Shown here piece by piece: positions 7,458 to 17,631 of a stretch of 64,000 nucleotides of DNA. The notes beneath the pieces are model-generated. The model was not told the origin of the DNA. It did not search any database and saw nothing but the letters and a program-made list of their open reading frames with translations. How positions within the stretch are numbered: position 1 is the stretch's first letter; every line of letters starts with the position of its first letter. The stretch is from contig NZ_LITM01000003.1 of the NCBI RefSeq assembly GCF_001275675.1, positions 1 to 64,000 on the forward strand, read 5' to 3'. Source of the stretch: Lysinibacillus sp. FJAT-14745. GTDB taxonomy: Bacteria; Bacillota; Bacilli; Bacillales_A; Planococcaceae. A program made the position numbers and the translations under genes.

Positions 7458-8198
7458 TTAATAGAATACTTTCTCAAGATATAGACCTTGTGGTGGAGCA
7501 GTTTTGCCTGCTTGATCACGGTTCATAGATTTAACGACCAACTCCACGTTGTCAATGTCACGACGTCCTATACCAACTTCCCACAGTGTGCCTGCGATAA
7601 TACGTACCATATTATATAAGAAGCCATTTCCTTCAATCACCATATGAAGCTCCTCGCCAGACCATTCAAATTGTAATGAAGTTACTGTGCGCACCTTATC
7701 TTTGACACTTGTATTGGCTGCACAAAAGCATGAAAAATCATGGGTACCGATAATAGCCTTTGCTGCCTCCTGCATTGCCTCAACATTTGGTTTCACACCA
7801 TTTGTCTCTACAGTATACTGTCTGCGGAATGGACTTTGTACAGGCTCACATGACCATATATATCGGTATCGCTTTCCTGTTACACTGTAGCGAGCATGAA
7901 AATCAGCAGCTACTTCTTCCATCGACATTACTCGAATATCTCTTGGTAGTTGAACATTTAATGCCTTCATGTATTTATCTACTGGAATCGCGAGTGGTGA
8001 ATCAAAATGCAATGTTTGGCCTGTTGCATGCACTCTTGCATCTGTACGTCCACTCGCTGTTACCTTTACCTTTTCCCCTTTATGCATAATGGCTAGAACA
8101 CGTTCAAGCTCCGCCTGTACTGTCCTCTCCCCAGGCTGTACTTGATAGCCAGAAAATTGCGTTCCATCATAACTAATAATTGCTTTTAATCGTCGCAT
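7458..8198 (-). CDS. truA: tRNA pseudouridine(38-40) synthase
   Basis: This 246-residue enzyme has the catalytic motif GRTDARVHA with Asp53, and the TruA phrases YDGTQFSGYQ and FLYNMVRIIAGTL. It converts U38-U40 of the tRNA anticodon arm to pseudouridine. It is the last gene of the ecfA1-ecfA2-ecfT-truA series, 14 bases after ecfT, an arrangement conserved in Bacillales. In contrast to B. subtilis it is followed by about 600 bp of repeat and leader before rplM. Confidence 0.95.
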   Translation of the reverse strand: MRRLKAIISYDGTQFSGYQVQPGERTVQAELERVLAIMHKGEKVKVTASGRTDARVHATGQTLHFDSPLAIPVDKYMKALNVQLPRDIRVMSMEEVAADFHARYSVTGKRYRYIWSCEPVQSPFRRQYTVETNGVKPNVEAMQEAAKAIIGTHDFSCFCAANTSVKDKVRTVTSLQFEWSGEELHMVIEGNGFLYNMVRIIAGTLWEVGIGRRDIDNVELVVKSMNRDQAGKTAPPQGLYLEKVFY

Positions 8199-8212
8199 AA
8201 AGCTTACTCCTT

Positions 8213-9010
8213 TTAACTTCTATAGAAGAATAGTATAACGGCCATTGCTACTAATAACACGAGTGCAAATGTATCACTCATATCCCACTTTAGCTTGCGA
8301 TATCTTGTGCGCCCTTCGCCTCCGCGGTAACCTCTTACTTCCATAGCTGTTGCTAAATCCTCGGCTCGTTTAAAAGCACTTACAAAGAGAGGCACTAGTA
8401 ATGGTACAACCGCTTTGATACGATCTTTTATCGGTCCAGAAGATAAGTCCGAACCACGTGCCATTTGTGCTTTCATAATTTTATCTGTTTCATCCATTAA
8501 CGTTGGAATAAAGCGCAATGATATAGACATCATTAGGGCTAACTCATGCACAGGCACTTTCACTGCTTTTAATGGATTTAGCAGTACTTCAATGCCATCC
8601 GTAATAGAAATTGGTGACGTTGTAAGCGTTAAAATAGATGTCATAAACACTAGAACTAGAAAACGTATCGAAATAAATATCCCTTGTCGGATACCTTCTT
8701 CATAAATCGTGATAAACTTCCATTCAAAAACTACAGCTCCTTCCCTCGTCATAAAAATATGAAGGAGGAAAGTAAAGGCCATTAAAAAGAGTACTGGCTT
8801 TAGACCATTAATTAAAAAATATAGGCGAATACGTGACACTAGCACAACGAGTAAGGTAAATGCCAATAGCAGGGCATATGTCACTGTGTTGTTTGCTAAA
8901 AAAACAATAATAATGAAAGCAAACACAAAGATAAGCTTTGATCGTGGATCGAGCTTATGGACGGGAGAATTCCCTGGTAGGAAGCGCCCAAATATCATTT
9001 TCTCCATCAT
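8213..9010 (-). CDS. ecfT: Energy-coupling factor transporter transmembrane protein EcfT
   Basis: This 265-residue membrane protein has about six hydrophobic segments and the EcfT coupling signatures ARG (in QMARGSD) and EVRGYRGG, which contact the two ATPases. With EcfA1 and EcfA2 it forms the shared energizing module that pairs with substrate-specific S components for vitamins or other micronutrients. Its ATG overlaps the ecfA2 stop by four bases, indicating translational coupling. No S component lies in the window. Confidence 0.93.
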   Translation of the reverse strand: MMEKMIFGRFLPGNSPVHKLDPRSKLIFVFAFIIIVFLANNTVTYALLLAFTLLVVLVSRIRLYFLINGLKPVLFLMAFTFLLHIFMTREGAVVFEWKFITIYEEGIRQGIFISIRFLVLVFMTSILTLTTSPISITDGIEVLLNPLKAVKVPVHELALMMSISLRFIPTLMDETDKIMKAQMARGSDLSSGPIKDRIKAVVPLLVPLFVSAFKRAEDLATAMEVRGYRGGEGRTRYRKLKWDMSDTFALVLLVAMAVILFFYRS

Positions 9011-9879
9011 GATTCTGCACGCTCCTCTCTTAACACTCGAGCAATTTCAGTTGCTAGCTCTTCTTCGGTTAAGCATATCTTTGAGAAGGGTGTATTTATC
9101 ATTTTTTCGATTTTTTGTTGAAAGCGTACGATACGAGGTGGTTCTAAGCGAAGATTCTTTAATGTCTCCACATCTTTGAAAATTTCTTGTGGTATACCAC
9201 GTAATACATTTTTCCCTTCATGCATGATAACGATATTGTCTGCATAACGAGCTGCGTCCTCCATACTATGCGTAACGAGAATCGTCGTTAAACCACGTTC
9301 CTGATGTAGCTTATAAAACATATCCATAATCTCTTTCTGACCGCGTGGATCAAGCCCTGCAGTTGGTTCATCTAATACAATAACTTCAGGTTCCATCGCT
9401 AATACACCAGCAATGGCCACTCTGCGCATTTGTCCACCTGATAAATCAAAAGGTGATTTTTCAAGTACGTTCTCTGGTAAACCTACTAAGCCTACAAGTT
9501 CTCTTGCTCGCGCTTCGGCCTCTTGCTCCGATACACCAAAGTTCATAGGACCAAACATAATATCCTTTAATACAGTTTCTTCAAACAACTGATGCTCCGG
9601 GAATTGAAACACAATACCAACCTTTTGACGTACAGCCTTTAAATCCTTCGCCTTTTTTCCAGCTACAACAATGCGATCTCCTATATGTACTTCCCCTGAA
9701 GTTGGTTTTAGAAGTGCATTAAAATGCTGAAGAATAGTCGACTTACCAGAGCCAGTATGCCCAATTATCGCCTGATACGTATGTGAAGGGATTTCAAAAT
9801 CTACATCGAATAATGCACGTTTTTCAAAAGGCGTACCCTGGGAATAGGCGTAGCTTACTTGTCGAAGTTTGATGTCCAT
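9007..9879 (-). CDS. ecfA2: ECF transporter ATPase EcfA2
   Basis: This ABC ATPase has Walker A GHTGSGKST, a Q-loop in VFQFPEHQLF, signature LSGGQMRR and Walker B VIVLDEPTAGLD, followed by H in THSMED. It is 290 residues, with the C-terminal extension usual for the EcfA2 branch. It overlaps ecfA1 by 25 bases and ecfT by 4, so the three are translationally coupled. Confidence 0.94.
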   Translation of the reverse strand: MDIKLRQVSYAYSQGTPFEKRALFDVDFEIPSHTYQAIIGHTGSGKSTILQHFNALLKPTSGEVHIGDRIVVAGKKAKDLKAVRQKVGIVFQFPEHQLFEETVLKDIMFGPMNFGVSEQEAEARARELVGLVGLPENVLEKSPFDLSGGQMRRVAIAGVLAMEPEVIVLDEPTAGLDPRGQKEIMDMFYKLHQERGLTTILVTHSMEDAARYADNIVIMHEGKNVLRGIPQEIFKDVETLKNLRLEPPRIVRFQQKIEKMINTPFSKICLTEEELATEIARVLREERAES

Positions 9880-10700
9880 AAATCATTCACCAGCTCTTCT
9901 TCTGTCATATGTTGTCCCATTAGCGGAACACCTTCCTTTTGCAATAGCTTTGATAACTTCATGGCAAATGGTAAGTCTAGTCCAAACTCAACTAGCTTGT
10001 CCCCAAGTGCAAAAATTTCAGCAGGTGTACCCTCAGCAAATTTTTTTCCATCATTCATAAAGAGAACACGATCTGCAAGCATTGCTTCCTCTAAATCATG
10101 TGTAATGGATATTACCGTTAACCCTGTTTCAGCACGTAAGGCTTGTACAGTTTGTAATACCTCTGCACGTCCCTGTGGATCTAGCATAGACGTTGCTTCA
10201 TCTAGAATAAGGAGCTTTGGTTTCAATGCAAGTGCACCTGCGATAGCAACACGCTGCTTTTGCCCACCTGATAAGTGATGAGGCTCATGATCTAAAAAAT
10301 CGTCCATTTGTACTTGTTTGAGTGCTGCATGTACACGTTCTACCATCTCTTCATAGGGTACTCCGTTATTTTCAAGAGCAAAAGCAACATCATCCTGCAC
10401 TGTCGCTCCAACAAATTGATTGTCTGGATTTTGAAAAACCATGCCCATCTGTGAGCGGCTTGCCCATAGGTTTTCTTCATTTAATGGTTCACGTAATATA
10501 CGTACATCACCTTGTTGTGGGTAAAGCAATCCATTCATAAGCTTTGCAATGGTGGATTTACCAGAGCCGTTATGGCCTACAATGGCAATCCACTCCCCTT
10601 CCTGAACAGCAAAGCTTACATTTTCAACAGCATTACGACTTTCTTTTTCTTCAGGTGTATATGAAAATGTCACATTATTTAATGATAAAATTTCTGGCAT
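9855..10700 (-). CDS. ecfA1: ECF transporter ATPase EcfA1
   Basis: First gene of the ECF module, 281 residues, with Walker A GHNGSGKST, Q-loop VFQNPDNQFVG, signature LSGGQKQR and Walker B LLILDEATSMLD. It forms the ATPase heterodimer with EcfA2. Its upstream region is unusual: a promoter candidate at 11104-11133 is followed by a structured segment and at least two terminator-like hairpins before the gene, which may regulate it. Confidence 0.94.
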   Translation of the reverse strand: MPEILSLNNVTFSYTPEEKESRNAVENVSFAVQEGEWIAIVGHNGSGKSTIAKLMNGLLYPQQGDVRILREPLNEENLWASRSQMGMVFQNPDNQFVGATVQDDVAFALENNGVPYEEMVERVHAALKQVQMDDFLDHEPHHLSGGQKQRVAIAGALALKPKLLILDEATSMLDPQGRAEVLQTVQALRAETGLTVISITHDLEEAMLADRVLFMNDGKKFAEGTPAEIFALGDKLVEFGLDLPFAMKLSKLLQKEGVPLMGQHMTEEELVNDLWTSNFDK

Positions 10701-10923
10701 TTCTAGAACTCCTCTCTACATGCTCAGCTCTACTAACTAACTTACACTTTTTTATGTATGAATTCTACTACAATCATTATGTCGATAAAAGAAAAGTGCT
10801 AAAATCACTTTTTATTTATTTTTTAAAAACAAATAGCACTAACTATAATTTATAGGATACATCAAATAATGGAGTGAAGGGCCCCAAACATTCCGGTGAC
10901 TGCCATTCTAAAAACCAGTCTAT
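10701..10923. other. Proximal ecfA1 upstream region
   Basis: No gene is visible here. A GAGAGGAG ribosome binding site precedes ecfA1. At 10792-10812 AAAAGTG and CACTTTT can pair and have T/A tracts on both sides, a weak third terminator candidate. A minus-strand promoter close to the gene would be needed if the upstream hairpins terminate efficiently; I see only poor matches. Confidence 0.4.
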
Positions 10924-10950
10924 AAAAAAAAGCACCATTAAATTGGCGCT
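10924..10950 (-). terminator. Terminator-like hairpin upstream of ecfA1
   Basis: On the minus strand AGCGCCA and TGGTGCT pair around a six-base loop (one G-U) and are followed by eight T. It is the second such hairpin in this leader region. Confidence 0.65.
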
Positions 10951-10965
10951 ACCATACTTCCCTAA

Positions 10966-11100
10966 AAAATAAAAAAGCGCGCACCTCATTCGATAGAAAT
11001 GCGCTAGTCGTTACATTTTCAAGAAACACGGGTGCTCAAGCCCTTGTTCCCTCTGAATGAGGTGCGGAGAGCTAAACGAGACGCCACACAACAGTGTCCG
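10966..11100 (-). other. Candidate structured leader ending in a terminator, upstream of ecfA1
   Basis: On the minus strand CGCACCTCATTC (11055-11066) is perfectly complementary to GAATGAGGTGCG (10980-10991), 12 bp enclosing 63 bases. The loop holds a second hairpin (GGAACA-A-GGG with CCC-G-TGTTTC). The 3' arm can instead join AGCGC...GCGCT, followed by TTTTTTATTTTTT. Mutually exclusive pairing before a T-run is the layout of an attenuator or riboswitch. I do not recognise a known class. Confidence 0.45.
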
Positions 11101-11103
11101 CTC

Positions 11104-11133
11104 ATCATAACGCTCAGCTTAATTATTTGTCGT
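11104..11133 (-). promoter_or_regulatory. Candidate promoter for the ecfA1 leader
   Basis: -35 ACGACA (11128-11133) and -10 TATGAT (11104-11109) with an 18-base spacer. It lies after the rplQ terminator and just before the structured segment, so transcription would start around 11097. Confidence 0.5.
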
Positions 11134-11139
11134 ATAAAT

Positions 11140-11177
11140 CGTTTTATAAAGAAAGAGGGTGGTGATTCCACCCTCTT
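11140..11177 (-). terminator. Terminator of the S10-spc-alpha transcript
   Basis: AAGAGGGTGG (11153-11162) and CCACCCTCTT (11168-11177) form a perfect 10-bp stem with a five-base loop. On the minus strand a moderately T-rich TTCTTTAT follows. It comes 131 bases after rplQ, beyond an inserted repeat element. Confidence 0.75.
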
Positions 11178-11200
11178 CACCACTTGTCTTCTCTTATGAA

Positions 11201-11313
11201 TCAATTATGCCTCGGCATAATAGCGTCCGGAATCGGCTTTGTGCCTGCACAAAGAAATCCTTTGTGATTCCGTGACATCCGCCGGAGGCTTTAACTTCTT
11301 TCAAGAAGTTAAA
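11201..11313. repeat. Modular structured intergenic element, copy 2
   Basis: It begins with the same ATTATGCC/GGCATAAT hairpin as 184-221 and continues with nested stems GGAATC/GATTCC and CTTTGTGC/GCACAAAG. It ends in a short TTTAACTTC/GAAGTTAAA inverted repeat. Compared with the copy at 48764 the stems keep pairing with different bases. The final GTTAA overlaps the rplQ stop codon (minus-strand TAA at 11309-11311). Confidence 0.75.
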
Positions 11314-11689
11314 CTAATTCAATCACAACAACAGGTGCACCGTCACCACGACGAGGACCTACTTTAAGAATACGAGTGTAACCACCTTGACGTTCTGCAT
11401 AACGTGGTGCAACATCATCAAATAACTTTTGAAGTGCAAATGATGTTGTTTCGTTACCTTCTGCATCAGTAGTTGTTACTAGTTCACGACGGATGAATGC
11501 AGCAGCTTGACGGCGTGCGTGTAAATCTCCGCGCTTACCTAAAGTAATCATTTTTTCAACAGCTTTACGTACTTCTTTAGCGCGAGCCTCAGTAGTTTCG
11601 ATACGCTCGTTGATGATTAAATCAGTAGCTAAGTCACGTAACATCGCTTTACGTTGAGAACTTGTACGACCAAGTTTTCTGTAACCCAT
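11309..11689 (-). CDS. rplQ: 50S ribosomal protein L17
   Basis: This 126-residue protein opens with [20 protein letters not shown], the standard bacterial L17 start. It is the last gene of the S10-spc-alpha series, 56 bases after rpoA. The C-terminus (VVVIELV) is normal, but its stop codon lies in the end of an intergenic repeat (11201-11313), so the repeat abuts the coding sequence exactly. Confidence 0.97.
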   Translation of the reverse strand: MGYRKLGRTSSQRKAMLRDLATDLIINERIETTEARAKEVRKAVEKMITLGKRGDLHARRQAAAFIRRELVTTTDAEGNETTSFALQKLFDDVAPRYAERQGGYTRILKVGPRRGDGAPVVVIELV

Positions 11690-11745
11690 GGATGTTTCCC
11701 TCCTTTATAAAAAATATCTGATCCTATAAGTTTTGTTTAAATCGC

Positions 11746-12690
11746 TTAGTCTTCTTTGCGTAATCCTAAACCAAGCTCTTCTAACTTCGCTTTTACTTCT
11801 TCTAGTGACTTACGTCCAAGGTTACGAACTTTCATCATATCGTCTTCTGACTTATTCGCAAGTTCTAGTACTGTGTTAATACCAGCGCGTTTTAAGCAGT
11901 TATAAGAACGAACAGAAAGATCAAGTTCTTCGATAGTCATCTCTAAAACTTTTTCTTTTTGATCTTCTTCTTTTTCGACCATGATTTCAGCAGTTTGTGC
12001 CTCATCTGTCATGCCAACGAAGATGTTTAGATGCTCGGTTAAAATTTTTGCTCCGAGCGAAATCGCCTCTTTCGGACCGATGCTACCATCTGTCCACACA
12101 TCAAGAGAAAGTTTATCGTAGTCAGAAGACTGACCTACACGAGTATTTTCCACTTGGAAATTGACGCGTGATACTGGAGTGTAAATAGAGTCGATCGGGA
12201 TCACGCCGATAGGAAGATCCTCACGTTTGTTTTGATCAGCAGGAGTGTAACCACGGCCGCGTTGTGCGTACATACGCATACGTAAATGACCGTTTTTAGC
12301 GATTGTTGCAATATATAGATCCGGGTTTAAAATTTCTACATCACTGTCATGTGTAATGTCAGCAGCTGTAACTGTTCCATCGCCTTTTACATCAATCTCA
12401 ATAACTTTTTCTTCGTCAGAGTAGATTTTAAGAGCTAGTTTTTTCACGTTCAAAATAATTGAAGCTACATCCTCTACAACGCCTTCTACAGTTGAGAATT
12501 CGTGAAGAACACCGTCAATTTGAATTGAAGTGACAGCAGCTCCTGGTAATGAAGACAGAAGGATACGACGTAAAGAATTACCCAAAGTGTTTCCATATCC
12601 GCGTTCAAGCGGTTCTACAACAAACTTTCCATATTTGGAATCTTCGCTGATCTCCACCGTTTCAATCTTTGGTTTTTCAATTTCGATCAT
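11746..12690 (-). CDS. rpoA: DNA-directed RNA polymerase subunit alpha
   Basis: This 314-residue protein has the N-terminal dimerization domain (about 1-230, with [15 protein letters not shown]) and the C-terminal domain (about 245-310, with [10 protein letters not shown] and [10 protein letters not shown] helix-hairpin-helix motifs) that binds UP elements and activators. Alpha nucleates assembly of beta and beta'. It lies between rpsK and rplQ as in all Bacillales. Confidence 0.98.
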   Translation of the reverse strand: MIEIEKPKIETVEISEDSKYGKFVVEPLERGYGNTLGNSLRRILLSSLPGAAVTSIQIDGVLHEFSTVEGVVEDVASIILNVKKLALKIYSDEEKVIEIDVKGDGTVTAADITHDSDVEILNPDLYIATIAKNGHLRMRMYAQRGRGYTPADQNKREDLPIGVIPIDSIYTPVSRVNFQVENTRVGQSSDYDKLSLDVWTDGSIGPKEAISLGAKILTEHLNIFVGMTDEAQTAEIMVEKEEDQKEKVLEMTIEELDLSVRSYNCLKRAGINTVLELANKSEDDMMKVRNLGRKSLEEVKAKLEELGLGLRKED

Positions 12691-12829
12691 TTTATTTACC
12701 CTCCTTCAAAACATCGAATGTATAGGTTCTTTCCATCATAGATTCGATCGTCATTGACGTATCGTTTATTATCTGCACAAGACAGTCTGTACAAAAAATG
12801 ATGTTCTCATACAATATGAGACGCACCCA

Positions 12830-13237
<408 letters not shown>

Positions 13238-13244
13238 TTACTGA

Positions 13245-13610
13245 TTATTTTTTCTTGTTCGCAACTGTTTTACGAGGACCTTTACGCGTACGCGCATTGT
13301 TCTTCGTATTTTGACCACGAACAGGTAAACCACGACGGTGACGGATACCACGGAATGAACCGATTTCCATCAGACGTTTAATATTTAATGAAGTTTCGCG
13401 ACGTAAGTCACCTTCAAGTTTGTATGTGTCTAATTGTTCACGGATTTTGTTTAACTCATCTTCAGTTAAGTCGCGTACGCGTGTATCTTCTGAAATACCT
13501 GCGTCAGCTAATACTTTCTGAGCTGTAGTTTTACCAATACCGTAAATGTAAGTTAATGAAATTACCACGCGTTTGTCGCGAGGAATGTCAACACCAGCAA
13601 TACGTGCCAT
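13245..13610 (-). CDS. rpsM: 30S ribosomal protein S13
   Basis: This 121-residue S13 starts [15 protein letters not shown] and ends with the basic [15 protein letters not shown] tail that contacts P-site tRNA and 16S rRNA. It lies 24 bases after rpmJ and has a good AGGAGG site. Confidence 0.98.
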   Translation of the reverse strand: MARIAGVDIPRDKRVVISLTYIYGIGKTTAQKVLADAGISEDTRVRDLTEDELNKIREQLDTYKLEGDLRRETSLNIKRLMEIGSFRGIRHRRGLPVRGQNTKNNARTRKGPRKTVANKKK

Positions 13611-13634
13611 GTACGTTGTGCACCTCCTTTAGAA

Positions 13635-13748
<114 letters not shown>

Positions 13749-13785
13749 CTAACCTAACCTCCTTAGTAGTCCGGAGCGCAAAAGA

Positions 13786-14004
13786 TTATTTAAAACGGTA
13801 TGTGATACGACCGCGAGTTAAATCATAAGGAGATAACTCGATAGTAACCTTATCTCCAGGTAGAATGCGGATAAAGTGCATACGAATCTTTCCAGATACG
13901 TGTGCTAAAATCACATGTCCATTTTCTAATTCTACCTTAAACATCGCGTTTGGCAAAGTCTCAACAACTGTTCCTTCGACTTCAATTACATCATCTTTCG
14001 CCAT
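13786..14004 (-). CDS. infA: Translation initiation factor IF-1
   Basis: This 72-residue S1-fold protein begins [19 protein letters not shown] and ends RGRITYRFK, nearly identical to Bacillus IF-1. IF-1 occupies the A site of the 30S subunit during initiation. Its upstream neighbour is adk; the map and KOW-protein genes that lie between them in B. subtilis are missing. The region has two promoter candidates and a structured leader. Confidence 0.97.
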   Translation of the reverse strand: MAKDDVIEVEGTVVETLPNAMFKVELENGHVILAHVSGKIRMHFIRILPGDKVTIELSPYDLTRGRITYRFK

Positions 14005-14269
14005 CTACTCTGTCTCCTCTCTATATGCAAATTAAAGTTCTCATCGTTACATCAAACGGATATCTGCTGCAACTATAGAAGCAACCTCGTTTCAACATAT
14101 GTTTGGATTGTATGAGAGATGTTTGAAAGACGCTCGTCTGGTTTCGCTTCACACAATCCACGGAATATACAGAACCATTAAGGGCACTGAAACTCCGATG
14201 TTTACACGAATACCGGAATGTCTTGGATGAGATATTCATACCCGTTACACAGATGCTTCCACGAAACCC

Positions 14270-14298
14270 ATTATACTCTTTCAAAAGTAATGTTGCAC
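14270..14298 (-). promoter_or_regulatory. Promoter candidate 2 for infA
   Basis: A perfect -10 TATAAT (14270-14275) with a weak -35 GTGCAA (14293-14298) at 17 bases. Confidence 0.55.
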
Positions 14299-14311
14299 TT
14301 TTTAAAAGAAA

Positions 14312-14340
14312 TATATACCGGGCACAATATGCTTTTGCAA
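14312..14340 (-). promoter_or_regulatory. Promoter candidate 1 for infA
   Basis: -35 TTGCAA (14335-14340) and -10 TATATA (14312-14317) with a 17-base spacer, downstream of adk. Confidence 0.5.
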
Positions 14341-14416
14341 CTCTCAAAAAATTATGTTTCGTTGTTGCTCCCGCATGCCTCCCGCGGAAGCAGTATTCTG
14401 CGCCCGGAGCCGGGTA

Positions 14417-15127
<711 letters not shown>

Positions 15128-15140
15128 CTAAAAACCAACA

Positions 15141-16436
15141 TTACTTCATAAAGCCTTTGTAGTGACGTTTAACAAGTTGAGATTCTAGCTGTTTCATCGT
15201 TTCGAGCGCTACGCCGACTACGATAATAATACTAGTACCACCGATCTGCACTGTAGCAGGTAGATTCATAAAGTTCATGATAATCATCGGCATTACTGCA
15301 ATAACAGTTAAGAAAATCGCACCGACAAATGTCAGACGATATAACACGCTTGTTAAATACGTTTGAGTACTTTCACCCGGACGAATACCCGGAATGTAAG
15401 CACCTTGCTTTTTCAAGTTATCTGCCACATTTTCTGGATTCACTTGTACGAATGCATAGAAATATGTGAACGCGATGATCAATACAATGTAAATAATCAT
15501 CCCAACAGGATTAGTGTAATTAAACGTGTGTTCAATGAATGTTGATACAGGACCATCACCAAAGAATGGAGCTAATACACGTGGTGTTGTCAGAAACGCA
15601 GATGCAAAGATTACCGGAATAACCCCTGCAGCATTTACTTTTAACGGTAAATGCGTTTGTTGAGCACCTGCTTGTTGGTTGCGTCCAGTAACTCGTTTTG
15701 CATATTGAATTGGAATTTTACGTAGTGCTTGTTGCACGTAGATAACTCCAACAACAACTGCAAGCATAACTAAAACAAGCAATCCGAGAATTACTAGATT
15801 GATAAATAGTTTATCACCAGCACCCTCGATTTGCTGTGCATAGATTTGGTTAATGGCATTCGGTAATGCCGCAGTAATACCTGCGAAAATTACAATTGAA
15901 ATACCATTGCCAACGCCATGTGCAGTAATTTGTTCAGCAAGCCATACTAGGAATGCTGTACCCGCTGTTAATACAATGGAAATTGTAACATATGTTAAAA
16001 TTCCCTCTTCTTTAATCAATGATCCGCCATACATTCTATTAAAACCAAATGACATTGCAAATGATTGGATAAAGGCAAGAATAATTGTAAAGTAACGAGT
16101 AAATTGAGCAAGTTTTCGTCTTCCGACTTCACCTTGCTTTGCCCACTCAGCAAATTTCGGTACTACGTCCATTTGCAATAACTGAACAATGATTGAAGCA
16201 GTGATGTAAGGCATAATTCCCATCGCAAAGATAGAGAAATTTTTCAAAGCACCACCGCCAAAAGTATTCAGGAAACCAACGAGATTGAACTCATCAGTTG
16301 CCTTTAATACATTAGCGTCAACGTTTGGTACTGGTACGAACGTACCAATACGGAAAACGATTAACATTAAAAGAGTAAAAATGATTTTATTTCGTATATC
16401 TCGAACACGCATAAAGTTAGAGATCGTCTGAAACAT
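15141..16436 (-). CDS. secY: Protein translocase subunit SecY
   Basis: This 431-residue channel protein has ten predicted membrane segments and the SecY signature phrases GIMPYITASIIVQLL and GIRPGESTQTYL. It forms the SecYEG channel with SecE (encoded here at 49231) and SecG. Its ATG overlaps the rplO stop (TAATG), showing translational coupling. Confidence 0.97.
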   Translation of the reverse strand: MFQTISNFMRVRDIRNKIIFTLLMLIVFRIGTFVPVPNVDANVLKATDEFNLVGFLNTFGGGALKNFSIFAMGIMPYITASIIVQLLQMDVVPKFAEWAKQGEVGRRKLAQFTRYFTIILAFIQSFAMSFGFNRMYGGSLIKEEGILTYVTISIVLTAGTAFLVWLAEQITAHGVGNGISIVIFAGITAALPNAINQIYAQQIEGAGDKLFINLVILGLLVLVMLAVVVGVIYVQQALRKIPIQYAKRVTGRNQQAGAQQTHLPLKVNAAGVIPVIFASAFLTTPRVLAPFFGDGPVSTFIEHTFNYTNPVGMIIYIVLIIAFTYFYAFVQVNPENVADNLKKQGAYIPGIRPGESTQTYLTSVLYRLTFVGAIFLTVIAVMPMIIMNFMNLPATVQIGGTSIIIVVGVALETMKQLESQLVKRHYKGFMK

Positions 16437-16876
16437 TAAATCACCTCAGTAGTTCCGCCGGCATTTTCAATTGCTTCTTTAGCCGAAGCTGAGAATTTAT
16501 GAGCTTTTACTGTAAGCTTTTTGTTAAGAGTTCCGTTTCCAAGAACTTTAATTCCAGCTTTTTCATTGCTCACTAAACCTGTTTCAAGTAATAATGCAGT
16601 TGTTACCTCTGCACCATCTTCAAAACGGTTTAATGTATCAAGATTAACGATCGCGTACTCTTTACGGTTAATGTTAGTAAAGCCGCGTTTCGGTAAACGA
16701 CGGAATAAAGGGTTTTGACCACCTTCGAATCCTGGGCGTACACCGCCGCCAGAACGAGAGTTTTGACCTTTATGACCTCTACCTGCAGTTTTACCGTTAC
16801 CAGAACCGATACCGCGACCTACGCGGTTACGTACTTTACGGGAACCTTCTGCTGGTTTTAACTCATGAAGTTTCAT
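16436..16876 (-). CDS. rplO: 50S ribosomal protein L15
   Basis: This L15 has the Gly/Arg-rich N-terminal region ([19 protein letters not shown]) and ends [20 protein letters not shown] chose ATG 16876 ([11 protein letters not shown], 146 residues) as in B. subtilis; GGAGG lies 11 bases upstream and a longer GTG form would overlap it. Stop and secY start overlap by one base. Confidence 0.96.
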   Translation of the reverse strand: MKLHELKPAEGSRKVRNRVGRGIGSGNGKTAGRGHKGQNSRSGGGVRPGFEGGQNPLFRRLPKRGFTNINRKEYAIVNLDTLNRFEDGAEVTTALLLETGLVSNEKAGIKVLGNGTLNKKLTVKAHKFSASAKEAIENAGGTTEVI

Positions 16877-16910
16877 ATTGGATGGCACCTCCTTGTTCGT
16901 TAATTAAAAA

Positions 16911-17093
16911 TTAGTTTTCTTTTACAGTAACTAAGTGAGCTACTACATCAATCATACCGCGAGTTGCTGCATTGTCAGCTTTCTCAACAGTTTGGTGTAA
17001 TTTGCGTAAACCTAGAGCTTCGATTGTTTTACGTTGCGCAGGTTTAGAACCAATCACAGATTTTGTAAGGGTGATTTCTAATTTGTTAGCCAT
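16911..17093 (-). CDS. rpmD: 50S ribosomal protein L30
   Basis: This 60-residue L30 contains [19 protein letters not shown] and ends AHLVTVKEN, the usual short bacterial form. It lies between rpsE and rplO with a normal ribosome site. Confidence 0.96.
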   Translation of the reverse strand: MANKLEITLTKSVIGSKPAQRKTIEALGLRKLHQTVEKADNAATRGMIDVVAHLVTVKEN

Positions 17094-17106
17094 TATCTTT
17101 CCCCCC

Positions 17107-17610
17107 TTATCCTAATATTTCTTCCACTGATTTACCACGTAATTTAGCTACGTCCTCTACGCGTTTTAATTCAGTTAAACCTTGAATTGTTGCACGCACC
17201 ATATTGATTGGTGTGTTAGTTCCAAGTGATTTTGAAAGAATATCAGTAATACCAGCAAGTTCTAGTACGGCACGTACTGGACCACCAGCGATAACCCCTG
17301 TACCAGGAGCAGCAGGTTTAATTAGGATTTCTCCTGCACCAAAGCGACCTTGCACTAAGTGTGGAGTTGTTCCACCTACGCGTGGCACTTCGATTAAGTT
17401 TTTCTTCGCATCTTCAACAGCTTTACGGATAGCATCTGGCACCTCTTGAGCTTTACCAGTACCGAAACCTACATGACCGTTTTTATCGCCAACTACAACT
17501 AATGCTGTGAAGCGGAAGCGACGTCCACCTTTAACAACTTTAGCAACACGGTTAATAGTAACTACGCGTTCTTCAAGTTCTCCAAGTTTGTTTGCGTCAA
17601 TTCGACTCAT
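17107..17610 (-). CDS. rpsE: 30S ribosomal protein S5
   Basis: This 167-residue S5 has the N-terminal double-stranded RNA-binding region ([19 protein letters not shown]) and the C-terminal domain with [19 protein letters not shown]. The loop sequence VVKGGRR, where spectinomycin-resistance mutations occur in other bacteria, looks wild type. It lies between rplR and rpmD. Confidence 0.97.
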   Translation of the reverse strand: MSRIDANKLGELEERVVTINRVAKVVKGGRRFRFTALVVVGDKNGHVGFGTGKAQEVPDAIRKAVEDAKKNLIEVPRVGGTTPHLVQGRFGAGEILIKPAAPGTGVIAGGPVRAVLELAGITDILSKSLGTNTPINMVRATIQGLTELKRVEDVAKLRGKSVEEILG

Positions 17611-17631
17611 GAAATGTGTCCCTCCTTTTTA

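Larger units (their letters stand above)
14005..14416 (-). other. Non-coding region upstream of infA (map is not here)
   Basis: This 412-bp gap replaces map and a small KOW gene. It carries promoter candidates at 14270-14298 and 14312-14340 and a predicted leader. In the leader TGGATTGTGTG (14150-14160) pairs with CATACAATCCA (14104-14114), 11 bp with one G-U, enclosing GACG-AG-CGTC. Near adk there is a GC-rich patch (about 14372-14436) with CCCGG/CCGGG. The open frame at 14021-14347 has no codon pattern or ribosome site that I trust. Confidence 0.5.

Noticed and set aside
7063-7528. Open frames on both strands across the composite repeat
   Set aside because: The translations consist of repeat sequence (RFRTDK-like phrases) and cross the truA end; no ribosome site or family similarity.
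10966-11100. T-box or a known riboswitch upstream of ecfA1
   Set aside because: The T-box sequence is absent and I found no SAM, TPP, FMN, THF, cobalamin, preQ1 or ZTP core motifs.
11019-11204. Minus-strand frame of 61 codons upstream of ecfA1
   Set aside because: It covers the rplQ terminator and the structured leader; no ribosome site and no coding signal.
14021-14347. Minus-strand frame of 108 codons before infA
   Set aside because: Composition is unlike the neighbouring genes, promoter motifs and a long helix lie inside it, and it does not resemble map or a KOW protein.
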